Below are positions 21,225-33,365 of a DNA stretch of 64,000 nucleotides, piece after piece. The DNA lies in contig NC_087385.1 of the NCBI RefSeq assembly GCF_963675165.1, forward strand, positions 5,725,412-5,789,411, given 5' to 3'. Source of the DNA: Halichondria panicea (lineage: Eukaryota > Porifera > Demospongiae > Suberitida > Halichondriidae). Under the pieces are notes generated by a model, which made no database searches, was not told the DNA's origin, and saw nothing but the letters and a program-made list of their open reading frames with translations. The number at the start of each line of letters is the position of its first letter. The stretch's first letter is position 1. The position numbers and the translations under genes were made by a program.

Positions 21225-22875
21225 CTAGCATGAGTGGTTGCAAGGGTATGCACAGTCCACCTCCCGCCCACTGCCACTCCCACTCCCTTCATAGTACCAG
21301 GTGGCAAACGTCTCATTGGCCCGTTGCCCGTTGACCATGATGTTTGTCCACTCACCTCCCAGAGACTGACAGTGGTGCAAGCAGGAATCAAAGAAGAAAC
21401 CACGACTATCTCCAGCAATAAAGTCAGCTGCAGCTTCAAGAAACTCCTATAAGAGAGTGATAGCAATATACCGATATAGTTTCATAATTCTATACCTTGC
21501 CAAAATTTTCCAGTAGTTTCATTTGGTCAGGTGTACACTTGGGTGGGTTACAAGGCAGCTGTAGGATGTTGCCTAGCTGCCATGTGTCGTACTGAGAGTT
21601 AAGTCCAAAGAGCTTGTTTTTGATGTAAGGCTCCGTGTACTGAGGGAAGAAGCACTTCCACTCCTCACCCTTTGGGGAGAGATCCTTTACACAGTCCTGG
21701 TTCACTCCACCAGCGCAGTTCTGCATCTTGAACACTGCATGGGAAACAGGCTCAGCTAATTACACCGCATATGTAATTACAATTATACCTCAGTGACACA
21801 CAAACACCACACATTATCGCACACTAATGATTGAATGCCTAACATTGAGTATACGTACACAAAGTGAAACAACACTCACCATATTGGTACTCCTTTCTGA
21901 TAAGAGGTTCCCCGTTGACATTGTTAGCATCAATGAAATACCTATAATCAAAAGTATTAGCCAGCTTTCAACTATCTAGTTATTAATTTTTACTAACCCA
22001 GCATCAGCAATGGCGTGAAATGTAGCTCCAGGGAACTTGCTTGCCACATAATCAGTGTGGATGTACGTTGCCAGCCCACCAGCTGAGCAGCCTGTCAGAA
22101 TAACTTCCGAAAAGTTGGCGATAGATTTAACAGACTCAACTGCTAAATCGAGGATCCTGAACCCTCTGAAATGCAAGTCGGTGTCTTTCCAGTTGACTAC
22201 TTTGTCTCTGAGTGTGTTATGCATGACATTGTTGAGAGTTTTAGTCATAATTTAGCAGCTATCTGAATAAAATCATGCATAGTAGTACTACTCACACATT
22301 GCCTGCAAAAGATGCTCCATCACAGTACTTTAGAAAGACGAGCGTCCAGTTGTAGAAGAGTGGGTTGAGCTGTGGGTCATCAGAGAGGAAGCCATTGAAG
22401 CTGGCAGTTGGGCCCCAGTTTTTAGAAGATCCCAGATTGGTTTTACTGCGTCCAACACAGTCGTCCTCATTGTAACACCATCCCCCACCCTCCATGTGCA
22501 TAATCAGTTTGCTTCGACCGCTTCCACTGCCTGTATAAGAAATGGTGGCAAGAGTGGTAATAGCTTTTCACAATATTAACATTGTTTGCCTACCTGGCCT
22601 GAAGTAGTAACCTGGAGGGGTACCATCCAAGCACACAGCACCCTGCATAGCCACAAATTAGTTAGCTGCCAAGCAAACTGCTTTAGCTAGTACCAGTACA
22701 TGCATTGCTATACAACTATATAATAATTATAGCTATAAGGTCATAGTTTTGTATTTTAGTGTTTTTTTACCATGCTAATTCCATCTTTCATGAGGACCAG
22801 ATCTCCAGGCATAGCCCAGACTGCTGAAAGACAGCAGAGAACCACGAGAGAGGTAAGCACTTTAGTGGACATCAT
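21225..22875 (-). CDS. Secreted pectin acetylesterase/Notum-family carboxylesterase
   Basis: Seven exons (22771-22875, 22594-22642, 22296-22530, 21998-22207, 21880-21941, 21496-21734, 21225-21446) join to 373 residues. An N-terminal signal peptide (VLTSLVVLCCLSAVWA) indicates secretion. Family landmarks in order: MHMEGGGWCYNEDDC (oxyanion region), FLKYCDGASFAGN, LHFRGFRIL, TGCSAGGLATYIH with the nucleophile Ser in GCSAGG, AIADAGYF, and DSCLHHCQS, likely carrying the catalytic His. This is the alpha/beta-hydrolase family of plant pectin acetylesterases and animal Notum, which removes palmitoleate from Wnt. The CLHHCQ end resembles the plant-type branch, so Notum activity should not be assumed. 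Tail-to-tail with the TIR-NHL gene (183 bp apart). Confidence 0.85.
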
Positions 22876-23266
22876 GTTGTTGCAATTTGCAATAACCAGC
22901 CCCTCCCACCAATAGATAAGCAAATCCCTCCCCCATTCTCACGCCTGTTGCACATGCGCAACCATGCACATGCATGGTTTATAGTCTCGTGATACCCAGA
23001 GCCGATACCTAAAAACTGTTGGTACACAAGACTAGCGGCATACAATTTTATGCGCTCTCTAGCTCTTTGATTGCACAATTTGTCCAATAAAAAGTAAAAA
23101 AAGTAAACACACAACTTCACAAGACATAAACACACAAGACACAAGCCAACTATACAGACACATTGATGTACAAACATTGACGTGCAAACAATTCTATAAT
23201 TTGACAAAGACAACCTGACATTATATGATTAGCTTTAATGTGGGAAGAGCATACATGGGTTAAAAG

Positions 23267-24706
23267 TTAACTATCAAGTAAACTGTTGTTACTCTCCGTT
23301 GGTCTTGGGCCAGATGGTGGTGGTGGTGGCACAAACTTTGGTGGCCCACTATCCTTACGGGGTCTAGGAGGGGGCAGGTCCTTAATATCCACAGCTATTG
23401 TATTGCCAAGCACAGACAACGATACACTGCTATCTGATCCAGATGGAGATGTTGGGTTTAAGATATTTGGAGCATCAGCAAAAGTCACTTTGCTGTGTCT
23501 TTTTGGAATTGGTGGTGTAATGTCGCTTTCTGCAGTTTCTTTGACTCGTCTTGGTTTCGGTATAGGTCTATAATCACCAGATGTACTCTCACCAGAAGAT
23601 GAATCATACAATGCTTCCGTAGACCTACTGAAAGACTTGAGCTTTGATTTCAGTGATACACCATTGACGGGACTGATTTGCACTGCTCCAGCTTGGTGTC
23701 GAGCTCTATTTCTTGGCTGGGGACGAGGGTGATAAGATGCAGGTCGAGGTGGTGGACAGACTCTTTGAAGTTGCTTCTTTTCTGTGGGATTTTGTGTGGT
23801 AATACTGCCTGGTAGAGACTGTAGCCTCCAACTTGGTGATTCGCTGAGTGACTGGGTTCTTCTGCGGCCATGGAAGGTTGATACCAAGTTCAACTGACTA
23901 CTAGAGTTGGTTGATTCATCAGTTACAGCTACTACAGGAACAAATGTACTATTAGCTGGCATAGGAAGATTCCAAAGCTGAGTGTTCAACTGGGAATCAG
24001 GTGAAAGAAGAGGAGATATCATTCCAACACGGTCCAGAAAATCGGGAACACTGGTGGCTCGCGCAAATGTACTAACATCTTCAATTGGAGAGATAATATC
24101 AGAAGAGTCGTCTGGAGCACTCACTCTGATTCTATGCACATCTTGTAGAGAGGTGCAACGCTTGTGTTTGCCCTTCATGTCCCATGGAGTCATACTGATT
24201 CGATAGTTGAGTGGGCGAAGAGAAGGTTTGTAACCTCTTTGTGTTCCTGGAGCTTCAGGTGCCTTTCGTCTTTTCACTCCTGCAACAACTCTTCGATTAA
24301 GAATGTTAGAAGCACTGTAAATACTCTCATGCCATTTTCTTGCTTCAAAAGCAGTTGGAGCATACATGAAGTATGTCCTCTTTAGCACTGTGAACCAAAA
24401 GCAGCAACATCTTGGAGCAACCGTGGGGAATGAAATTCCACAGTTTTTAGTTCCTTGACGCACATCATAACATGTTCGACCAATATCAATTTCCCCCAGC
24501 ATCTTCTCTTTTTTGTCATTCTGATAGTACTGCAAGATACCATTGTCTAGCAGTTGAAACCATCGGTGGAGCCATCTTTTCATGGAGCGAGCTTTCTTGG
24601 TGAGGTATCCAGACATCACTACGAGAGGCCCAATCGATTTGGAGAGTTCTAAACTCCCTTCAGCCATTTCGACTGGTAGTATTTGCTTTGCTACTTTGGT
24701 TCTCAT
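23267..24706 (-). CDS. PH-domain protein with Ser/Pro-rich tail, single exon (479 aa)
   Basis: Residues about 29-135 form a pleckstrin homology domain: MSGYLTKKARSMKRWLHRWF with the typical N-terminal K/R pattern, QLLDNGILQYYQND, and the C-terminal Trp in ARKWHESIYSAS. The remaining 340 residues are low-complexity, Ser/Pro/Arg-rich, with several proline runs usable as SH3 or WW ligands (PPPRPASYHPRPQP, FVPPPPPSG). No other domain is seen. Probably a membrane-recruited adaptor; the exact family is not recognised. ATG choice is open: a second in-frame ATG lies 13 codons in. The 390 bp on its 3' side (22876-23266) hold nothing I recognise. Confidence 0.75.
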   Translation of the reverse strand: MRTKVAKQILPVEMAEGSLELSKSIGPLVVMSGYLTKKARSMKRWLHRWFQLLDNGILQYYQNDKKEKMLGEIDIGRTCYDVRQGTKNCGISFPTVAPRCCCFWFTVLKRTYFMYAPTAFEARKWHESIYSASNILNRRVVAGVKRRKAPEAPGTQRGYKPSLRPLNYRISMTPWDMKGKHKRCTSLQDVHRIRVSAPDDSSDIISPIEDVSTFARATSVPDFLDRVGMISPLLSPDSQLNTQLWNLPMPANSTFVPVVAVTDESTNSSSQLNLVSTFHGRRRTQSLSESPSWRLQSLPGSITTQNPTEKKQLQRVCPPPRPASYHPRPQPRNRARHQAGAVQISPVNGVSLKSKLKSFSRSTEALYDSSSGESTSGDYRPIPKPRRVKETAESDITPPIPKRHSKVTFADAPNILNPTSPSGSDSSVSLSVLGNTIAVDIKDLPPPRPRKDSGPPKFVPPPPPSGPRPTESNNSLLDS

Positions 24707-26362
24707 CGTACCTTATGGTATGGCACTACTTCTATCTGTATTCAACTATATGAGAACTATCTTCAACAGTGTTTTGACTAGGACTAGATGAGAACTGTCT
24801 TCAACAGTGTTTTGACTAGGACAGCTCCTTGGAGAATAACTAAGCACTGTAGTGTTGCCAAATGTTTCTTGCTACTCTAGCTACATAAATTGCTTGCCAA
24901 CAAATTGTCCAGAAACAAGAACTATATACAAAAGAATGCAATGTGTTGGTCATAGTGTGCAGTGCAACCTGGCCCGAACATGGGCTTCTCTAATTCAACA
25001 AGGCTTCTGAGGGCCAATAAATTGTGTCACACACACACACACCCATGTATCCAAGAATTAGAACTAAATTGCAAAACAGGAAAACCACTTTGTTGTCTAT
25101 TGCATGTGCCAAATGACACATGACTTATCCATTAATTTTATCATGACAGCTAGCACTTTACTATTATTAACTCAATGAACCCTGGGGATTTTCTTATACT
25201 ACTCTAAATAGAAACGCTGAAACAGTTTGCTTTCACTATAACATTATCATAACCCATGGTCCATGGTCCATGGCCCCAACGAAAATAAATTGGATCAATG
25301 TGATACTAAATTTATGGCTGTTGACTACCCCCTCCCCGTTTAATCGATGGCTCTTCAGTCATTGAATTCTGTGGATCCAATTTCATATATTTTATGAAAG
25401 CTTATATAGAATGAGACCTTTCAAATGATGTCATCAATGTCATATTGCCAAATACCATGGCCATGGTCGAAGAAGTGATAAATTTTGGCCCCTAACAATT
25501 TAGTAATCAACACGCAAGAGGCAGAAAGTATTACAATATATAGCTCACACTCAGTCATGCAGTTGGTTCTTGTACTGAAAGTACGTACATACACGTACAT
25601 ACAGATCTACAAGCTCCCTTCCTAAAACCTACTGTGAGCTACATATGATTGTGTACTTATACCACACCTACGAGGAGGATATGCACCCATATATCCTCTG
25701 CTACCGTGGTTACTTCGAGGCGATACCTTATTTTTGATGACGACCGGGGTGAGTGTGGAGCAGCATCAAGCATGTAGCGTGCCCTCTCTCAAGACGTTAT
25801 CTCCTAATCCTGATCGATTTATTGGCCTCGCAGCTGCAAGAGTGGACCCGGGAACATAATGATGTTATAGAAGGGATCATTTTCATGCAGCAGATGTCAA
25901 TGTTCAATGATATACAAGCAGCCTCAATGATGGAGGCATATCTTATGTAGGACATGCATTCCATTATCAAATATGGTAGCTAAATTGCATACCCTGCAAG
26001 AATTGCCTCTTAGGATATGCTGTGTTTGTACAGTCAGATTTATGGTACCAAGATCAAAACTAATATGGGTTTAGCCATTTCTTAAGGGTGAAAAAGGCCC
26101 TGAGGGTGCCTTGGATTTGGATGCCATACTCATCCTTGTTCTAGCCTCATGAATTCTAATGATATTATGTTTTTTTGAGCAGTATATTATATACTTCCAA
26201 GTATGTAGCTATAAGAGGGGTGGGGCTGATCTGAGGTTGACAGCAGCTTTTTCCTATAGATGATTCTTACCTAACTTTCACGCTAAATGAATTTCTCTGC
26301 CACGTGGATACCTAGCTAGTAAAGTCGCGAGAAAAGTACATGTTAAAGAGCTAGAGATATAT
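24707..26362. other. Intergenic stretch without recognisable gene
   Basis: Contains a 38-bp direct repeat (24751-24783 and 24789-24822, unit with TTCAACAGTGTTTTGACTAG) just upstream of the PH gene, a short CA tract near 25030, and a palindromic element (about 25252-25495). The rest is AT-rich with no coding signature on either strand. Confidence 0.6.
25252..25495. mobile_element. Palindromic element, CCATGG-ended family
   Basis: Ends are CCATGGTCCATGGCCCC and CATGGCCATGGTCG. Internal blocks ATTGGATC, ATTCTGTGGATCCAAT and CCTTTCAAATGATGTCATCA recur, in part inverted, in the elements at 57520-58190, so these belong to one dispersed family. Confidence 0.55.
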
Positions 26363-29300
26363 ATGGAAGTGCTGAGAGAGGTCAAGAAGGTCCTGTCACG
26401 TCTTTCGTCCACAGAGAGTCAGCTAGAGAATGCAGCACAACGCCTGGCTATGCTCCTGTGCAGCAGCTCCTCCACCAACGACACTTTATCACAGCTACAA
26501 GAACAAGCATTTCAAATGTCTCTTGTGAAGGCATTACTGGGGATTGTGGGCTCCTCTGATAGCCCAAGTCTTTTGGCAGAGTGTGTGCGGTGTCTGGCTC
26601 TACTGGTGCATGGCAATGATGAAGCTCGAGCATGGCTAGGAGAGTTCGGAGCAGTGTCACTACTCATTGATCTTCTGTCCCCTCGTTCTCTTCGAGGATC
26701 TGAGAAACGCTGGCATCATGAGTGGGTACCGGTGTATGCACAAGTTTTAATAGCTCTTCGTAAGCTCACCTACCTTAACGAAGACAACCAGCAGAAGTTG
26801 GCAGTGATTGGAGGAATCAAGCTGATTCTATCTATAGTGAAAGATGAGAACATACTCACTAACTTTAAAGAGTTTCCAGTAAAAGCTAAATCAGACTTGG
26901 AGTCACTTGTCCTCGAACAGACGCTAGTCAGTCGGGTACAGCCAGCTACTGATGCTCAAAAACTGTCAATAACGAGTTACTTCAGTGCCTTCAGTCACAA
27001 AGACTCCATCTCAGCCTCTTACTACCCCGTCTTCAATATCGTCCCTCTTGACTCACAGAACAATCCAATATCTAACACCCTCCTTGACAAAGGAGTGGTT
27101 TGGCGTCATCCTTTCCTCTCTCCCCCGGAGACCAAGCTCACTCGTGTGCGAGTCACATGTGTGGAGGATGGTGGTCATCTTTGGTGCCAGTTTCTATCTA
27201 AGAAGCAGAAAGAGGTCTCAACTATCATCAGTGACACCCTCACTGCAATAGTAAGTGTTTGGTTTGCGTACTTCTATTCTCAGTATTCCTTTCAATATTT
27301 TCTAGATTCTACAACTGATGATAATGTATGGTGGTATACGGTGTATTGTATGTCTAACGAGGTCCATCCTCCCCTCCACCCGCAGCCTCCTCCGACTCAA
27401 GACCTGCCCTCACACCCCCTCCTCCTCACCCCTGGAGATGTGTACGTAGCGTATGTCGACCCTGGACAGTGGATCCGGGCCAGACTGCTCTCATTGGAGG
27501 CTCCAAATGACAAGGCGTCGACCAATGCAACAGTGCTGTCTGTCGACTACGGCTATTCCGTTACTATCCCAACCAATTACCTGCAGGGACTTCCTTCTAA
27601 GTGTAGGGGAATTCCCCCACAGGTAACGGCCTCCAGAATGATGATGTTATTTTTTGTGTCTAACAACTATTTTTCTTCAAGGCCATCCCATGCAAGATAT
27701 TAGGAGTGCGGCCCCCTCCTGCTAGTCTGGTGATGCTGGAGAATGCTGCAGGTAGGAGACAGTCAGTCAGTGCTTTCATGGTTATTGTGTTCCCTGTTTA
27801 GCTGTTCTGAGGAATGTAGCATTTGAAATGCTCGTCTTCCGGAAGGAAATAATGAACTTTCAAGGAATAGAAACCTTGCTTAAGGTAAACATGGCGCATT
27901 ACATAAACAAACAATAAACGTATGTGTACTTCCCCCCCGCCCCCACAGATGGTACGATACCCCCACAAACCTACTGTAATTCAAGCACTGGGAGCACTGC
28001 TCAACATGTCAGTATCTGCTGAGCTGAGGGAGGCAATGGGGCGACGAGGAGCAGTAAAGACACTTCTAGGTAAGTGTGTACGTACACGTATTAATTTATG
28101 TGCAATACAACCATAGAAATGTGCAGCGAGGTCAACGAATGTGATGCTGAGATACTGCAGCAAGTGATTTGCTGTTTGTACAATGTTGTGCTCGATTGTG
28201 CCAGTAATGTGTTGTTGCTCCTGGAGACAGGAGGAGGGCGTGTGCTGGCCGACCTACTTTCAAAACAGCTCCCACACAAAGTCAGCCAATGCTTGATCAA
28301 GCTTGTTCAAACACTGCCCTCCAGCAAGTAAGTGTTTCTTTTCGTTCGTTCGTTTGGTATAGATTAATAACGGCCTCTTTGTAGGAGTGGTACGGTTGCT
28401 AATGGCATGCCCTCACACTGGACAGCACGACAAGAGTGAGAGCATTAAAACACTCTTCTTTTAGTTGTTCCTGTATGTTTTTCTACTTGTGCAGTTCTGC
28501 TCGTGAAATGAAGAGCCGTTTGAATGGAAACAAGACTCACTCACGTGCTGTGTGTCAGGTTCTGGACTCAGACGAGGGCAGTGATTTTGAGGAGGCGGAC
28601 TCTGAACCTTGTGTGGAGGGTGGGCAAAGTGATGATGTGAGTGTGCATGTGTATCATAACTGTGCATGACATTACATACAGAATGTAGAAACCATTAATA
28701 CATGGACACCCTCTCAACTCCCTCCAGTCGAAGGTGTACTCTGTGAACAAGCCATTACCTGCGTGTCCTGAGGAGAGCAGTACTCGGTCATTTGTCAGCG
28801 TGGACTCTATAGACGACATCACCATTTCACTCCTGCGTCGCACTGTGTGTGCATTTGTCAACACTGGCAAAGAATGCACCGTCCACATCGGAGTGGAGAG
28901 AGGGGGAACAGTCAGAGGGGTCAAGGTGCAGAGAAAACAGGTAAGGGTCCATTATTCCATTGTTGAGTGTCTGTTCTTTACGCTCTGATTGTCTTTGCAG
29001 AGAGATCTTTTGTCGATTGCTATTGACCAGCTGATGTCAAACTTCACTCCTGGGATCTACCATAGTCAATACAGCGTTCAGTTTGTGCCTGTCGTCAGCG
29101 CAGGGCAAAGGTCAGTTCAGTACACACATACATTGATCTTACTGAGCTGAGTGTGTGTGTCGTTTACTGCACATGACATTTACGTACATGCCTGCTGAAT
29201 GTAGAAACCATTATGCATTGACACCCTCTCTTTACAGAGCTATATAATCACATGACTGTATAGTAACTAATTGTAGTGTCACTGTTTTGTTGTTCCCTTG

Positions 29301-29855
29301 CAGGAGGGGCCTGGATGATGTGTTTGTGTTGGAGTTGACAGTAAAGAAGTCAGCATATCACCAGGTCTACACTATGAAGGAGAAGAACGAACATGGTGAC
29401 TCTGTAGACAGGTGAGGAGAGGGAGAGGTGTGGCCTCTGTAGACAGGTGAGGAGAGGGAGAGGTGTGGCCTCTGTAGACAGGTGAGGAGAGGGAGAGGTG
29501 TGGCCTCTGTAGACAGGTGAGGAGAGGAAGAGGTGTGGCCTCTGTAGACAGGTGAGGAGAGGGAGAGGTGTGGCCTCTGTTGCAGTCATTCACAATCTAT
29601 TTCATCTATTTCAGTCCCAACTTTTAGGTTATATTTCCCACAATTTATATTTTGTAATTAAATTTGATTTCTGATTCCCCCCTCCCCCCATACAGGTGCT
29701 ACTATCGTTTTGGCCCATTCAACGAGACGCTCTCATGCCAGGAGCTGAGGGACACAGTCGCCAGACAAGAGGCAGACAGATTCAAGGCAGAGTTGGAGGC
29801 TCTCGATAGAAACATCCTAAGACTTAAAACTGCTGTCAAAGCACATGATCAGTAG
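26363..29855 (+). CDS. ARM-repeat, Tudor and Schlafen/AlbA-domain protein
   Basis: Twelve exons (26363-27250, 27386-27622, 27682-27751, 27802-27884, 27949-28069, 28117-28327, 28385-28435, 28495-28636, 28728-28940, 29001-29110, 29304-29411, 29696-29855) join to 797 residues with every phase consistent. Residues 1-200 and about 410-560 are armadillo-like helices (SLLAECVRCLALLVHGNDEA, VIQALGALLNMSVSAELREA). Between them, about 235-400, lies a Tudor domain: PGDVYVAYVDPGQWIRARLL, VLSVDYGYSVTIP. Residues about 605-730 match the Schlafen AlbA_2 fold (RRTVCAFVNTG, VHIGVERGGTVRGVKV). The usual acidic E...EFK motif before that helix is not evident. The C-terminus is a helix. Tudor domains bind dimethylarginine, often on Piwi proteins, and Schlafen folds can be RNases; a piRNA-pathway role is inference. 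Confidence 0.8.
29401..29575 (+). repeat. 35-bp minisatellite that repeats a splice donor
   Basis: Five tandem copies starting at 29401, 29436, 29471, 29506 and 29541, followed by a partial one. Each unit contains CTGTAGACAGGTGAGGAGAG, that is the last coding bases and the donor of exon 11 of the Tudor-Schlafen gene. Confidence 0.95.
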
Positions 29856-30066
29856 AGAATACACCATGTTATGTCATGTATATAGCTCGTTCAGTGTCAA
29901 TTGTCAATGAACAGGTATTTATCACATTGATGCATCATTTATTCATCATTCCAAGTTTGTTTATATACAACTGTTTCACATTTCAATGTTTTATAAAATT
30001 CAAAGACGTGATTCACAGACAACAGTGCATGGTAGACATACAAAACAACACAGTTAATGGGTGGAG

Positions 30067-33000
30067 TCATTGGTGGTCATTGGTGACAGGCCAGCTGATG
30101 ATCTCAAACCCCTCATCATCAAAGTCCTCCTCCTGTGGTGACACCTCCTGTGGTGATATACCATCCGTCTCGTCCACCAATAGGAACGCTGTGTGTGTGT
30201 GTGTGTGTGTGTGCGCGGACACATAGAAATGTGTACATACAGTGATTCCAGCACAATAATTATTTCTACACTGCAATAATTGCCTGTTGTGCTGATATAT
30301 AATGGCTCACGTTCTCTGAGGCTCTGGAAGGAAGCGGTCTCCAGGGGACCCCAGTACGATGGCCTCTTCTCAGCCAGTTCAAACATGCTGTAGCACCCTC
30401 CCAAAGGAAGTACCTCCTGAGTGTGGTTCAATGGGGTACGTGTCAAAGTTAGCTCTGAAAACAGGCCTGATTCAGAAAAAACACCCACACTTTTTTCAGC
30501 AAATGAACAATTTGGGCCCTAAAATATGTCTGATCTAAACACGCCATACCAAACAGCTACTAACATAGTTTTGAAATTGGACGTTCCTAACTCACGTTAT
30601 TGGCCATGAAAGTTAGCTCCAAAAACAGGCCTGATTCTGAAAAAACACCCACTAATAGCCCACGCTTTTTTTCAGAAAATGGACAATTTGGGGCCTAAAA
30701 AATGTCTGATCTAAACACGCCATATTGTAGCACTACCAAACAGCTACTAACTACATGTTTTAGTTTTGAAATTGGACGTTCCTAACTCACATTATGGAGT
30801 AAATTATCTTAAAATTTAGTTCTTAGAGATATTTTTAATTACGATAGAACTGGTGGGTATTATGCGAATGAGCCATTTGAACCGACTTGGCGATTTTTAA
30901 TTTGGCGTCTCGGGCGTGGCTACTACAGCAATGACGTCGTATCTACCTGAACATTTTTATTTGACGGTTTTTAATTAGGCAATCTTCGGTAAAATCCGCC
31001 AAATCGCCAAATTAAAACACCCACCAATTCCAGTTATGCGGTAATTGATAGGCCATGTATATGCCAAGATAAATATACAAGTGGTTACAAAACAGAAAAC
31101 TCTTTCTTATAATTATTTATATCTACCGGCATACCTTTTTGAGGCGGGAGCAAAGGTCATCAATATCGGCCTCGTCCCTACACACGAACCCCAACGCCAC
31201 GGAGGGATCCAACTCACTCATGGGCATGCGGTCAGCTCGGGAGCAGTGGTAGGTGGAGTCTGGGATCACATGAGGATCACATGGCACTACTGTGGGCTGG
31301 GTGGTGTGCGGGTCCAAGTACCATAGGTAGTCATCTGCGTGGGTGTGATATAAAGATCAATGACGATCAATGCTTAGTGGTAGCATACGCAATTGATGAG
31401 GGAGGGCATACCGTGATAACCGATAAAGTACTGGGCGTGTCTAGGTCTTCCACCAATGAACCCCACGGACTGGGGCAGCGAGAGACATTTCTGCAAACAC
31501 ACAACAATCAACAATAATTATAGCAAATTAACAAACAAATAAATAGAAGTACCGAAAAGTTTCAGACTAGAGTAGCTTGTTTATACTTTAGCTAAGGAAA
31601 TTGTACCTAACTATTGTATAGTTCAAGAGCTAAAGGAATATGCTACATTCAATGTAAATGATAATTACGTACGCTGACTATTACTGTGACTGACCTTTAG
31701 TGGAGTAGCATACTCCATGTTGAATGTCTCCTGTCCTAGCCTCAATGGAATGAAGAGTAGGAGCGGCCGAAAGCTTCCACTGTTTACACTCCCAACACCT
31801 GCCACGCCCACTTCCTCCCTCACACCAGTCACACCATCCATACCTTCTTTAGGACTCAGATTCTTAGGGAGGGAAGAGAAAACGTGGCCCTCTCCAACTT
31901 CAGGCTTGTCGAGAAAGCTAAAGTCAGCTGGACTCTTATTTCCAAGTGCCTTTGTGAACTTGTCGTGAAGGCTTCTCTGTCGAGTCATTCTAGACATAGC
32001 GGCTGTAGTCACGCCAATGGATTGCTCGCTACTGACGTCAACTGTTGGGGGTGTTTTGATAGGTAAATTGGCTATAGGGATTCTCCGAATTGGTTGTGGA
32101 CACGAGTTCTGGTGTCTTAGAGTGGGTGGGACATCACTTTTGGCTCTCATTCGTTTGTCCAGATCATCTCGTTCGCTGTATAGGTCACCTGACTCCTTGG
32201 TTACAGACACATCGCCAGGCACAGTGAATTGTTGCTGACAGAGCAATTCTGCAACAATTAAATCATAATTTTGTATGGTTAGCAAAAATAGTAACTTACT
32301 GATGTCCTCGACCACCACCACCATATCCATGGCAACGTGTACTGCTAACTCGGTCCACTTATCATGTACAGAGAGCTTTCTGTAGAGATTGAAAAAAGAG
32401 TCAAAAGATCTGTCTAATACCTTTTTAATATCGTTTCACATTACTGTACATGCATCATCAGGTATTAGTGTTCCTAATGTATGCAGTATAATTGCATTTC
32501 CATGGTGATCAACATAGCTTTAAAGTGCTCTATTGTGGAATCTGCAAAAGCTGTCAATGAACTCATATCCCACTTACTTGATGGCTTGTGCCACGTTGTT
32601 AGGTCCGAGCCATTGTCCAGCTGGCCGTCCAAAATCAGCCCCCTGCAGTGCGATCATCTGGAGGGAGTATTCACTGTCCCTGTCATCAAGGAACTTCCTC
32701 AGGATCTTCATGTACCTGTGGTTCACCTTCCCACGCTCCCATCGCCACTCTGAGGGGGACGGGGCATGTACGTGTGGAGAAGCAGTGTTCATCGAAGTAA
32801 CTTGGTTCAATTTTATTATATAGCTCTTGCTATGCCTCAAAAACCACATTTAGATGGGGAAAACTTTAAAGTTTGTGGGTTAAAAATGTCATCTGAATGA
32901 GTTAACTGTGAGATAACACTAATAGATCTCAAGTTATTCAAGTTAATTAATATAGATGGACGGACATTTCCATATATGGAATAATTATGCTGCACTGTAA

Positions 33001-33365
33001 TTACTCACGTCTGCCGAGATGCTTGATAACGAGTGCCTGAGCAACGAGCATCTGTCCACACCTCAGCGTGCAGCCCCACCCACTGTCCGAGGTCAGACTG
33101 GTACCTCCTGTAGTAAGGGCAGTGTCAAATTGTACAACTCTGGTAGATACCCAGCAAACTACACAAGTAGCGAGATGTGTCGGTTAATACATACACGTGT
33201 ACCTATTGCTCTGAAGTTCCTTCGGTATGTCATCCACAATCGACTGTTGACATCGGAAAGGAACTTTTGATACTCTGCAGAGTATGGATCAAATATTGAG
33301 ACGCTACTAGATGATAGATTGATAACTGACCCTGTGGTAGATTGTAGTATTTCCCCAGTAGACAT
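30067..33365 (-). CDS. ATG4: ATG4 cysteine protease (autophagin)
   Basis: Processes and delipidates ATG8/LC3 during autophagy. Nine exons (33203-33365, 33009-33107, 32578-32749, 32300-32379, 31695-32248, 31412-31490, 31135-31334, 30311-30416, 30067-30188) join to 524 residues. Landmarks: FLSDVNSRLWMTYRRNF; LTSDSGWGCTLRCGQMLVAQ with the catalytic Cys in GWGC; WRWE; GRPAGQWLGPN; SVGFIGGRPRHAQYFIGY; YLWYLDPHTTQP with catalytic Asp and His. Exon 5 adds a Ser/Pro-rich insertion of about 150 residues between the Cys and Asp/His parts, which makes the protein longer than human ATG4s. The C-terminus DDEGFEIISW has an acidic LC3-interacting-type motif (FEII), as in ATG4B. Start ATG 33365 is the first after an in-frame stop; an upstream non-coding exon is possible. 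Divergent from NUFIP1, 280 bp apart. Confidence 0.92.
30438..31035. repeat. Direct repeat and MITE-like palindrome in ATG4 intron
   Basis: Two direct copies of a block of 160-195 bp (30438-30600 and 30603-30797) share AACAGGCCTGATTC, GTCTGATCTAAACACGCCAT and GAAATTGGACGTTCCTAACT. Next, 30850-31035 has inverted ends (AACTGGTGGGTATTA against ACACCCACCAATTCC) and inner TTGGCGATTT/AAATCGCCAA arms. Confidence 0.7.

Noticed and set aside
25753-25950. Small plus-strand frame of 65 codons in the 24.7-26.4 kb gap
   Set aside because: No recognisable composition, splice context or similarity; open by chance.
32574-32849. Separate small gene on the minus strand
   Set aside because: It is ATG4 exon 3 (32578-32749) read through into its introns.
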